NCBI GenBank assembly: GCA_964487255.1
Contig: CAZAQV010000038.1
Coordinates: 1 to 53,498 of the forward strand
DNA from: CAZAQV01 sp964487255
Lineage (GTDB): Bacteria; Myxococcota_A; Polyangia; Polyangiales; CAZAQV01
Reading direction: 5' to 3'
DNA: 53,498 bases
In this document: in pieces, positions 7,534-14,554 of the stretch
How positions within the stretch are numbered: the stretch's first letter is position 1
Layout: every line of letters starts with the position of its first letter
Translations under genes and position numbers: made by a program
Notes under the pieces: model-generated
Seen by the model: the letters and a program-made list of their open reading frames with translations, nothing else
Told to the model about the DNA's origin: nothing
Database searches by the model: none

Positions 7534-8949
7534 GTGGAAACTCCTAGTTACATCCGACTGTTTGCCCTCGCTCGTGGGGGGATGGGAAGCGTGGACCTCG
7601 GCTTGCGGACCGAGGGCACTTTTTCACGCCTGGTCGCGATCAAGCGCCCCAAGACCGGTGATGACGACGACCAGCAGGCGTTGCGTATGTTTCTCGACGA
7701 AGCGTCCATCACGGGCCTCATTCGCCACCCCCACGTCGTCAACACCTACGATTTCGGCCACGATAGCGACGGCCCGTTCCTGGTCATGGAATATGTCGAA
7801 GGCAACTCCTTGCGGCACCTCTTGGACCTGCTGGAAGCTGCACAGGAGCAACTCCCCGTGCAGCACGCGCTCAAGATTCTCGCTGATGCAGCGCGCGGCC
7901 TGCACGCCGCACATTCTCTGAAGACGGTGACGGGAGAATCCATGCCCGTCGTTCATCGCGACGTGTCTCCGGGCAACATCATGCTGGGCATCGACGGTGA
8001 GTGCAAAGTCGCCGATTTCGGAATCGCAAAGATCTGGGGGAAAGGAACCAAGACCGAAACTGGCATCCTCAAAGGAAAAATCGGCTACCTCTCGCCAGAA
8101 CAGCTGCGCTTCCAAATCCCTGATCATCGAGCTGATTTGTACTCGCTGGGTGTCGTGCTCTACGAGATGGTTGCGGGGCGTAGGCTTCACGAGAGCAGCG
8201 ATTTTCGCGAGGTCGCCTGGAGAACGGTTGAGGGTGAGATTCCCGATTTAGGCGAGGCGCGAGTCGACTGCCCACCCGCTCTCGTACAGCTGTGTGCCCA
8301 GATGCTTGCAAAAGACCCCGCACAACGCCCAGCAAACGCCAAGGAAGTTGCCGAGCGCGCGGCTGCACTTCATCGCGAAATCATCGACGAAGAAGGGGCT
8401 GACGATTTCGCCGAGTACCTCCAAGAGTTCTTCGAGCACGACCTCGAGACACTGCAAACACGCGTACGCAACGTGTTGGCGAGGGCGCAAACGCCCGAAC
8501 TCGTCAGCGGAGGAGCAAGCCCCGTGGCCGCACCCCGCGAAGCGACTCGGTCAGCCATCGTCGAGCTGGACACCTTCGTGCGACATAAGCGACGCGGACG
8601 GCGCCACCTCATCGCCCTCGCCATGATGATCAGCTTTGGCGCACTCGGCTGGATCGCATGGAACCTTGTGCCTCAACACCTTCTGCCTCAGACCACCGCC
8701 CAAACGGGGCGCCTTGAGACCGGCGCCGTCCAAACGGATGCGAAGACCAGAGCGGCACAGGACAGCGAATCTTTGACGGAGATCGAACCCATTACGATCG
8801 ATATCCCCCTCGAAGACGGCGAGGTGCCGCCGCCACAAGCCACTCCTTCGACCGCCGCTTCATCCAAAGCCCGACGACGCCCAAGACGACGCCAACGGAC
8901 CAAGCAGTCCCCATCGGACAAGAAGAGCGGCGAACTGATGGAGTGGTAG
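7534..8949 (+). CDS. Membrane-anchored Ser/Thr protein kinase A
   Basis: Hanks-type protein kinase. Numbering is from the alternative ATG at 7510, 8 residues upstream. Gly-rich loop ARGGMGSV (21-28), catalytic Lys45 in VAIK, HRD at 149-151 with Asp151, Asn156, DFG at 169-171, activation segment with GYLSPEQ, and the APE-helix/DLYSLGVVLYEM stretch are all intact, so it should be active. One membrane helix (about 366-388) follows an acidic linker, and about 90 residues outside the cell end in an Arg/Lys-rich tail with no recognised sensor domain. GTG 7534 is preferred because the only -10-like box lies after ATG 7510; neither start has a Shine-Dalgarno. It converges on a TPR/PEGA protein 12 bp away. 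Confidence 0.95.
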   Translation: METPSYIRLFALARGGMGSVDLGLRTEGTFSRLVAIKRPKTGDDDDQQALRMFLDEASITGLIRHPHVVNTYDFGHDSDGPFLVMEYVEGNSLRHLLDLLEAAQEQLPVQHALKILADAARGLHAAHSLKTVTGESMPVVHRDVSPGNIMLGIDGECKVADFGIAKIWGKGTKTETGILKGKIGYLSPEQLRFQIPDHRADLYSLGVVLYEMVAGRRLHESSDFREVAWRTVEGEIPDLGEARVDCPPALVQLCAQMLAKDPAQRPANAKEVAERAAALHREIIDEEGADDFAEYLQEFFEHDLETLQTRVRNVLARAQTPELVSGGASPVAAPREATRSAIVELDTFVRHKRRGRRHLIALAMMISFGALGWIAWNLVPQHLLPQTTAQTGRLETGAVQTDAKTRAAQDSESLTEIEPITIDIPLEDGEVPPPQATPSTAASSKARRRPRRRQRTKQSPSDKKSGELMEW

Positions 8950-8961
8950 TAGAGCGTCTCG

Positions 8962-9774
8962 TTACGGACCGGTGAGTGTCTCCGAAAGTCCCCAGACGGG
9001 GTCGCGCTCCACGCCGCCTGACGAGGACTCGCTCAGGATCAAGAACGCTGCCACGGCTCCACCGACCACAGCCACAGTTCCAACCCAAAACCAGGGCGAT
9101 TCGAAGACCGTACTCGACGCGTCGTCACTCGGTAGCGTGTCGGGCGACGCAGCGACCTCCCCGTCACTCACCGGAGCCACACTCGGCGGAGCGTCTACGT
9201 CGAGCTCTTCGCGACCGCTGGTTGCGAGTCTCACCGAGCGTTCGACCTTGCCTTCAGCAAACTCTACAATGACGAGGTGCGAACCTGGGTCGAGGGAAAG
9301 CTCCTCTGTGGCTCCCGCGTCGAGTTCGCCCATCTTTCGCCCATCGACATAGAGGGTTGCAGGGTTATCGACGCGAACGATTAGTTGCGCGAGCAGTCGG
9401 CGCACGTCATCGATGCGCGCTCGATACTGCGATTGCTGCGCTTCATCGAGTTCACCGAACGCCGCCTTCAAGCCGCGGTCGAGTACGTCGAGCGCTTCTT
9501 TGAAGCGTCCTTGCTTCTCGAGCGCAATCGCGAGGTTGTAAGCGATGGGCGGGTGCGCAAAGAGCTGCAGTGCCTCTCGAAATCGTGACTCCGCGGCGCC
9601 ATAGTCTCTGGCATTGAGAAGCTCGCCGCCCTCGATAAACAGTTTTCGGGCTCGCACTTGTGATGCGCCCTCTGTCGGCGCCTGTGCTCGGACGACCTCA
9701 ATCCCGACCGGGGCGCACAGAAGCAGGACCGTTAGGAGCACTGACCTGATTGCGAACACGCCTGATCTTCTCAT
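8962..9774 (-). CDS. TPR/PEGA membrane protein
   Basis: 270-aa exported protein. Signal peptide (residues 1-30, ending VVRAQA), two or three TPR-like helices (about 38-110, with YGAAESRFREAL, PPIAYNLAIALEKQGRFKEAL), a PEGA domain (about 132-180, with LYVDGRKMGEL and LDPGSHLVIVEF), an acidic linker, and a C-terminal membrane helix (WFWVGTVAVVGGAVAAFLIL). PEGA domains are thought to bind surface polymers. It converges on kinase A, and its architecture is close to that of the protein at 49602-50489, which also neighbours a kinase; a shared module is inferred. Confidence 0.85.
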   Translation of the reverse strand: MRRSGVFAIRSVLLTVLLLCAPVGIEVVRAQAPTEGASQVRARKLFIEGGELLNARDYGAAESRFREALQLFAHPPIAYNLAIALEKQGRFKEALDVLDRGLKAAFGELDEAQQSQYRARIDDVRRLLAQLIVRVDNPATLYVDGRKMGELDAGATEELSLDPGSHLVIVEFAEGKVERSVRLATSGREELDVDAPPSVAPVSDGEVAASPDTLPSDDASSTVFESPWFWVGTVAVVGGAVAAFLILSESSSGGVERDPVWGLSETLTGP

Positions 9775-9821
9775 GAAATCGGCCGATTAGACCAGATCCG
9801 GCGAGATCTGAGCTTTCGCGC

Positions 9822-9827
9822 TACAAT
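9822..9827 (+). promoter_or_regulatory. Candidate -10 box upstream of tsaD
   Basis: TACAAT is 5/6 to the -10 consensus. No clear -35 is seen. Transcription would begin near 9834 and meet the terminator hairpin at 9877-9918. Confidence 0.35.
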
Positions 9828-9876
9828 TTCAGTGAAGGGAGTCGGGATCGGTATGGGACCGTGCGACCTTTCGTCA

Positions 9877-9918
9877 GCCGAAGGCACAGCACGCGTTGTT
9901 GTGTCTTCGGCCTTTTTT
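9877..9918 (+). terminator. Strong intrinsic terminator in the tsaD leader
   Basis: GCCGAAGGCACA (9877-9888) pairs with TGTGTCTTCGGC (9900-9911) over 12 bp with one G-U pair, followed by C and six T (9913-9918). It reads in the plus direction, but no plus-strand gene precedes it: the neighbour on the left is on the minus strand. It therefore ends either a short (~85 nt) RNA or an attenuated tsaD leader. Confidence 0.75.
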
Positions 9919-9971
9919 CGGTGAAGGGATCTGCAGACACGACCTCGGCCAAGCGTGCTAACACATCGGTT

Positions 9972-11030
9972 GTGAAGGTCTTAGGTATCGAGTCGAGCTG
10001 CGACGAAACGGCGGCTGCAGTTGTCACCGAGGACGGAGAGGTCCTCTCCAACGTCATCGCAAGCCAGATCGATGTACACGCCATGTATGGCGGCGTCGTG
10101 CCCGAACTCGCGTCGAGACATCACCTTCGAAACCTAATACCCGTCCTCAGCCAAGCACTGGAGCCGGTTGGCGGGCTCTCATCCATCGATGCCATCGCCG
10201 TCACCCACGGTCCGGGACTCGTCGGCGCACTGCTAGTCGGCGTACAGGCCGCGAAGGCGATCGCTTGGTCTTTGGACTTGCCTCTGATCGGAGTCAGCCA
10301 CCTTGAAGGTCACCTACTCTCTCCGTTCTTGCACGGTGAAGGCTGGGGCCCACCGGTGGGCTTCGACTTTCCCTTCATCGCGCTGCTGGCAAGCGGTGGG
10401 CACACGTCGCTCTACGAGGTGCGTGCGGCAGACCAAATGGAACTCATCGGACAAACCCGAGACGACGCAGCGGGTGAAGCGTATGACAAAGTCGCCAAGA
10501 TGCTGGGCCTGGGTTATCCGGGTGGACCAGTCATCGACAAGCTCGCCACAAAAGGAGACCCGCAAGCGATCAAACTTCCGCGCCCCCTGCCCAAGAAGAC
10601 ACAGCTCGAGTTTTCATTTTCTGGTCTCAAAACCGCCGTGTCTCACTACTTGAATCGCCACGGCATACCGCAGCAGGAGTCAGCTGTGGCAGACGTGTGC
10701 GCGTCGTTTCAGCATGTCGCGGTCGACCAACTCGTTCGCAAGTCGATCGCGGCCTGCAAGGTACGGGACATCGCGAGGCTCGTCATCACGGGCGGTGTTG
10801 CGGCCAACCGCGGGCTACGGGCTGCTGCTGCAGACGCCTGTGCGCAAGAGGGCATCGATTTCGCCCTTCCGTCGTTTGCGACCTGTACCGACAATGCAGC
10901 AATGATCGGATATGCCGGCGCGCTTCGACTCGCCCGGGGCGAGCGCTCCAATCTTTCACTTCCCGCTTTTTCACGCGACCCAGGCTTTCGCCGGGGCAAG
11001 GTTCCGGCTAGCGAAGCACAGGATCCATAA
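9972..11030 (+). CDS. tsaD: tRNA N6-adenosine threonylcarbamoyltransferase TsaD
   Basis: Transfers threonylcarbamoyl from TC-AMP to A37 of ANN-decoding tRNAs, with TsaB/E as partners (not in this window). 352 aa, usual family length. VLGIESSCDET begins the ASKHA ATPase fold; HxxxH metal ligands are His110 and His114 in SHLEGH; GGHTSL, GEAYDKVAK, FSFSGLKTA, TGGVAANRGLR and CTDNAAMIGYAG are all present. GTG 9972 is chosen because MKVLGIESS is the normal N terminus; the open frame extends to 9861 but that part is the terminator hairpin. Its last 23 bp overlap the convergent fibro-slime gene. Confidence 0.97.
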   Translation: MKVLGIESSCDETAAAVVTEDGEVLSNVIASQIDVHAMYGGVVPELASRHHLRNLIPVLSQALEPVGGLSSIDAIAVTHGPGLVGALLVGVQAAKAIAWSLDLPLIGVSHLEGHLLSPFLHGEGWGPPVGFDFPFIALLASGGHTSLYEVRAADQMELIGQTRDDAAGEAYDKVAKMLGLGYPGGPVIDKLATKGDPQAIKLPRPLPKKTQLEFSFSGLKTAVSHYLNRHGIPQQESAVADVCASFQHVAVDQLVRKSIAACKVRDIARLVITGGVAANRGLRAAAADACAQEGIDFALPSFATCTDNAAMIGYAGALRLARGERSNLSLPAFSRDPGFRRGKVPASEAQDP

Positions 11031-11832
11031 AGCATTCGATCGATGTCTCGATACGGAAGTTGCTATCAATCGTGTGTCGTTCAGCGTGAAAGATTTCCAT
11101 TCCGTAGGTCTCGCCCTCAACAAGCCCGAGCGCATCGATATCAACCGTCTGCTCCGCTGCTTGGTGTGTGCCACCCAAGTCGATCACAAGCTTTCCGTCA
11201 ATGAACATCCAGAGGTCATCGTCTCCGCGAAACGTGAAGGTCTGCCCTGCGCTGTACACAAACGAAGTCGCGATGTGCGTCGTGAAGTGAAAGTTGCGCA
11301 TCTGCTCGGCGCGGTCCATCGCTGAGTTCCCAAAGCCACGATCATCGACTGGGAAAAAGCTATTGCTGTCGTAGACGAAACGGCCGGGGGCCTCCTGCGT
11401 AAGCAGCAAGGTCACCTCGACGGCCTCATTGATGCCAGGAACATCGCGGTACCACTGGTCAAATCCGCTCTGCCCATGGATGGCACCAACCGTCTGTTCA
11501 CCATGCGCAAACACTGGCAGCCCATCGATTCCAAGTTCCGACTCGACCAAGCCCACAACGACCGCATCTTCATTGGAGTTTTCAAAATCCTGGTGCGAGG
11601 CTTCGAAATCACGGACAAGTGCAAGGATTTCCCTGCAATCTGTCGACGGCACCGAAGCGTCAAACGCTGTAGGAGGAACGTTGTTCGTGGGCGCCGCATC
11701 TTGGCCCGTCGTTTCACTCAGCCCGCTATCGCCCGGCACGTTCGACGTGTCTTCAAGGTCAACCAAGTTGCCCTCTAGGCACCCCTCAAGACCGAAAACA
11801 ACAGCAATCGCGAACAACACTCTCCGTGGCAT
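11008..11832 (-). CDS. Fibro-slime domain lipoprotein 1
   Basis: 274-aa surface lipoprotein of the fibro-slime (TIGR02148-type) family, a PA14-like beta-sandwich first noted in Dictyostelium and Fibrobacter. Lipobox GLEG-Cys18, then a Thr/Asp/Pro stalk, then the domain from about residue 67: ILALVRDFEASHQDFE, QWYRDVPGIN, FFPVDDRGFGN, FHFTTHI, FRGDDDLWMFIDGKLVIDLG, EIFHAERHT. The GDDDLW loop is the PA14 calcium/ligand region. ATG 11832 has TAATTT 6 nt upstream and no Shine-Dalgarno. A paralogue lies directly upstream. The 3' end overlaps the end of tsaD by 23 bp. Confidence 0.92.
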   Translation of the reverse strand: MPRRVLFAIAVVFGLEGCLEGNLVDLEDTSNVPGDSGLSETTGQDAAPTNNVPPTAFDASVPSTDCREILALVRDFEASHQDFENSNEDAVVVGLVESELGIDGLPVFAHGEQTVGAIHGQSGFDQWYRDVPGINEAVEVTLLLTQEAPGRFVYDSNSFFPVDDRGFGNSAMDRAEQMRNFHFTTHIATSFVYSAGQTFTFRGDDDLWMFIDGKLVIDLGGTHQAAEQTVDIDALGLVEGETYGMEIFHAERHTIDSNFRIETSIECFMDPVLR

Positions 11833-11838
11833 GATTGA

Positions 11839-11844
11839 AAATTA
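11839..11844 (-). promoter_or_regulatory. -10-like box 6 nt before ATG 11832
   Basis: TAATTT on the minus strand. No good -35 at 16-18 bp. Confidence 0.35.
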
Positions 11845-11961
11845 GCATGCCTTCGACCGCCTTTAGGCCTTCTGGCATAACGGCGTTGGCGCGTGAGCCA
11901 GCCCGCTTGACAACAGAGCCGCACTATCCACTTGTGATGCGTTGAGGATGGTGACCACAAA

Positions 11962-12750
11962 CTAGCGGAGCACAGGCTCCATGAAGCACTCGATCGACGT
12001 CTGGATCCGAAAGTTGCTTCGCACCGTGTGCCGCTCAGCATGAAAGATGTCCATCGGATATGTCTCGCCTGGTGTCAGGCCGAGTGAGTCCATATCTACA
12101 GTATCGGCAAGTACTGCGTGAACTCCGCCTAGGTCAATCGCCAAGCGACCATTAACAAAAAGCCAAAGGTCATCGTCACCCTCGAAGGAAAAGGTCTCGC
12201 CCCCTTGGTAGGTGAATGCAGTATGGATCTCGGTCGTGAAGTGAAAGTTGCGCTCTACCCCTTCATGATCGGTACCTGAGTTGCCAAAGCCTCTGTCGTC
12301 GATCGGGAAAAAAGCATCGCTTTCGTAGACGAAACTTCCATCAGCTTCGCGGGTGAGCGGCAACTCGATTTCAAAGCGTTGGTTCACCCCCGGAACGTCG
12401 CGGTACCATTGTCGAAAACTCTGCTCGTTTTCGATATTTGCATGACGCTCCGAACCGTGCGCGTAGACCGGCTTCGAATCCGCATCGAGCATCCTGCGCA
12501 CGAGACCTGGTTGATGTCCTGGGTTTTCATCTTCGAAGTCCGAGTGTGAAACATCGAAATCGCGGATCACGGCCGTAATCTGCGCGCAATCCCCGCTGCT
12601 CGAGTCTGTCATCCGCCCGTCAGCCACGACGCGACCGTCCGATCGCATTGCCTGCCCATCCACGCCGCCGCCGGTTCCACCGACACTGCTACACGAGCAA
12701 CCGATAGTGAACACCATGAGAAGCACTTGTAGCAACGCCAGCCGAAACAC
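11962..12750 (-). CDS. Fibro-slime domain lipoprotein 2 (tandem paralogue)
   Basis: About 262 aa, the same architecture as its neighbour: signal peptide with FTIG-C lipobox, Gly/Asp stalk, and one fibro-slime/PA14-like domain (ITAVIRDFDVSHSDFE, QWYRDVPGVN, FFPIDDRGFGN, FEGDDDLWLFVNGRLAIDLG, DIFHAERHT). Both proteins end in the same IECFM.PVLR, so this is a recent tandem duplication rather than two distant relatives. GTG 12750 is used because TACCTT lies 7 nt upstream; the frame opens at TTG 12756. The 129 bp to the next gene hold only that gene's promoter. Confidence 0.91.
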   Translation of the reverse strand: MFRLALLQVLLMVFTIGCSCSSVGGTGGGVDGQAMRSDGRVVADGRMTDSSSGDCAQITAVIRDFDVSHSDFEDENPGHQPGLVRRMLDADSKPVYAHGSERHANIENEQSFRQWYRDVPGVNQRFEIELPLTREADGSFVYESDAFFPIDDRGFGNSGTDHEGVERNFHFTTEIHTAFTYQGGETFSFEGDDDLWLFVNGRLAIDLGGVHAVLADTVDMDSLGLTPGETYPMDIFHAERHTVRSNFRIQTSIECFMEPVLR

Positions 12751-12757
12751 AGGCAAA

Positions 12758-12763
12758 AAGGTA
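12758..12763 (-). promoter_or_regulatory. -10-like box 7 nt before GTG 12750
   Basis: TACCTT on the minus strand, inside the 77-bp gap after kinase B; no clear -35. Confidence 0.3.
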
Positions 12764-12827
12764 GCACGTCGACGCGCGAACGAAAGCTGACACGTGCCGC
12801 CAACGTACCGTGAATCGGTTCTGGCCC

Positions 12828-14498
12828 TCAGAAAGATGGCGCAGGACAGTCTTCTGTAAACTCGCTCCTAAGTCGATCTTGCACTTCTTCGACCGAAACG
12901 TCGATATAAGCCGCCTGCGCAAACCCGCAGCGTCCTTGCGCGAACGAAGCCCGGATCGCCTTGCGAGCCCCTTCGAGGACTTTCTCCTCGGTCACACGCC
13001 CCTCGATGCTTTGCCGCCATGCGTCATCATCGCGCCGCAACTTCAGGTCCTTAAGCGCAGCGGGGTAACTCTTCTTGAAGTTCGAACGCGCCATCGACAT
13101 CTCCATGTCGTCGCCCTGAACCAGCCAAAAAAGCCCAAAGCCAAGCGCCAGCACGATCACAACCGCTCCGCGAATGAGCCAGGCGGTGGGAAACGCAGGC
13201 GCCTTCTTTGGCTCTTCCCTAAGCGCGGCCGAAGCGGCTGGTTGTACGACAGGCTTGGCTTTCGGTGGTTCTTCAAGCTCAAGAATGTCGGCACCCCACC
13301 CGGTCTTGCCCATGTCGACCGCAGCTGTCTCGGCCTTTGGTGTCGGAGACGATCCCGCCATCATCCCATTGGCGCCCGCCGAAACAGGCGCAGCAACGCC
13401 GCCAAGCGACACACCGATCGCATCAGAAAGTCGCTGCGCCGACTCCTCCACGGGGACGTCCAACTCAAACGCCATCAGTGCCCCTTTCGAGTTCTCGCCT
13501 TCTGCAGCAGATAAGCCCCGCGATGAGGGCAGAGGGGCGCTTCGGGGTACAGCGGGCGAGCTACTCTTTTCCGGAAGCGCGGGAAAAAGCGATGTGGTCG
13601 GCTCGATGTCGACACCGGAACGGAGTTGGTCACTCGCTTCAAGGGCGTCTTGATAACCTGTGAACTCCCGAAGAAGCGCGAGAACGTCAGGATGCCGGTC
13701 CTCCGGGTTCTTTGACAGTGCACGCATAATCGCCGCCGCCTTTCGTGGGTGAAGCGTCGGTCGATATTCGAGGATCGGTTTGGGCGGCAATGCAGTGTGG
13801 GCGAGAAGCCACGCCTGAGAGTTGTCGGCATCGAATGGTAACTTCCGAGTAAGCAGTTCGTAACAGATCACGCCTAGTGAATAGATGTCCGAACGCCTAT
13901 CGACGTGATCACCCGTGAACTGTTCCGGGCTCATATAAGGCGGCGTCCCCATCCACTGACCACCGACGCTTTGCGCGACCGCCACCGCATCATCGATGTC
14001 CGAGGCGATACCAAAGTCCATCAACTTCACGAAATCATCACGATGCAGGTGCTTTTCGAGGAGGATGTTCTCTGGCTTTAGGTCTCGGTGAGCGATACCC
14101 CGTTCGTGGGCTTCGTGTAGCGCTCCGCATAGCTGAAGCAGGATGCGGTCGACCTGCTCGGGCTTAAAGATACCGCGCGCGAGTCGCTCACTGAGTGGCT
14201 CACCATCGATGTACTCCATCACGATGATGAGCGTGCCATCTTCGGTGGTGCCCGAATCGAGGATCTTGATTGTGTTGGGGTGACGCAACTCCGTCATCAC
14301 CACTGCCTCCCGATGAAAGCGGTCCACGAACTGTTCGGATTCGCTGAGTTCCCGCTTCATCGCTTTGACCGCGACCTTTCGAGTGGTGTTCCCGATGGGT
14401 TGCTCGGCGAGGTACACAACACTCATCGCGCCTTTGCCGAGGTGCGAGACGATGCGGTACCGCCCCAGCACCTCTTTACCTATCCATGTCGAGTCCAT
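12828..14498 (-). CDS. Membrane-anchored Ser/Thr protein kinase B
   Basis: 556 aa. Full kinase domain (about 14-275): GKGAMSVV loop, Lys45, HRD with Asp139, DFG at 161-163, GTPPYMSPEQF, and DIYSLGVICYELL. It is followed by a long Ala/Pro/Ser linker, one membrane helix (about 439-461) and a 95-residue extracytoplasmic tail with two Cys (GRCGF, EDCPAPSF) that may form a disulphide and a small sensor fold. The activation segment is complete, so activity is expected. No TANNNT box or clear Shine-Dalgarno precedes ATG 14498. The fibro-slime genes lie downstream on the same strand after a 77-bp gap. Confidence 0.95.
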   Translation of the reverse strand: MDSTWIGKEVLGRYRIVSHLGKGAMSVVYLAEQPIGNTTRKVAVKAMKRELSESEQFVDRFHREAVVMTELRHPNTIKILDSGTTEDGTLIIVMEYIDGEPLSERLARGIFKPEQVDRILLQLCGALHEAHERGIAHRDLKPENILLEKHLHRDDFVKLMDFGIASDIDDAVAVAQSVGGQWMGTPPYMSPEQFTGDHVDRRSDIYSLGVICYELLTRKLPFDADNSQAWLLAHTALPPKPILEYRPTLHPRKAAAIMRALSKNPEDRHPDVLALLREFTGYQDALEASDQLRSGVDIEPTTSLFPALPEKSSSPAVPRSAPLPSSRGLSAAEGENSKGALMAFELDVPVEESAQRLSDAIGVSLGGVAAPVSAGANGMMAGSSPTPKAETAAVDMGKTGWGADILELEEPPKAKPVVQPAASAALREEPKKAPAFPTAWLIRGAVVIVLALGFGLFWLVQGDDMEMSMARSNFKKSYPAALKDLKLRRDDDAWRQSIEGRVTEEKVLEGARKAIRASFAQGRCGFAQAAYIDVSVEEVQDRLRSEFTEDCPAPSF

Positions 14499-14554
14499 AT
14501 CGTTCTTGTTGATGCAGATTGCCGCGCCCCCAGACTAGCACGCGCAGCAGGTGT

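Noticed and set aside
9861..9971. N-terminal extension of tsaD
   Set aside because: The extra 37 codons run through a strong terminator hairpin; TsaD proteins start at MKVLGIESS, matching GTG 9972.
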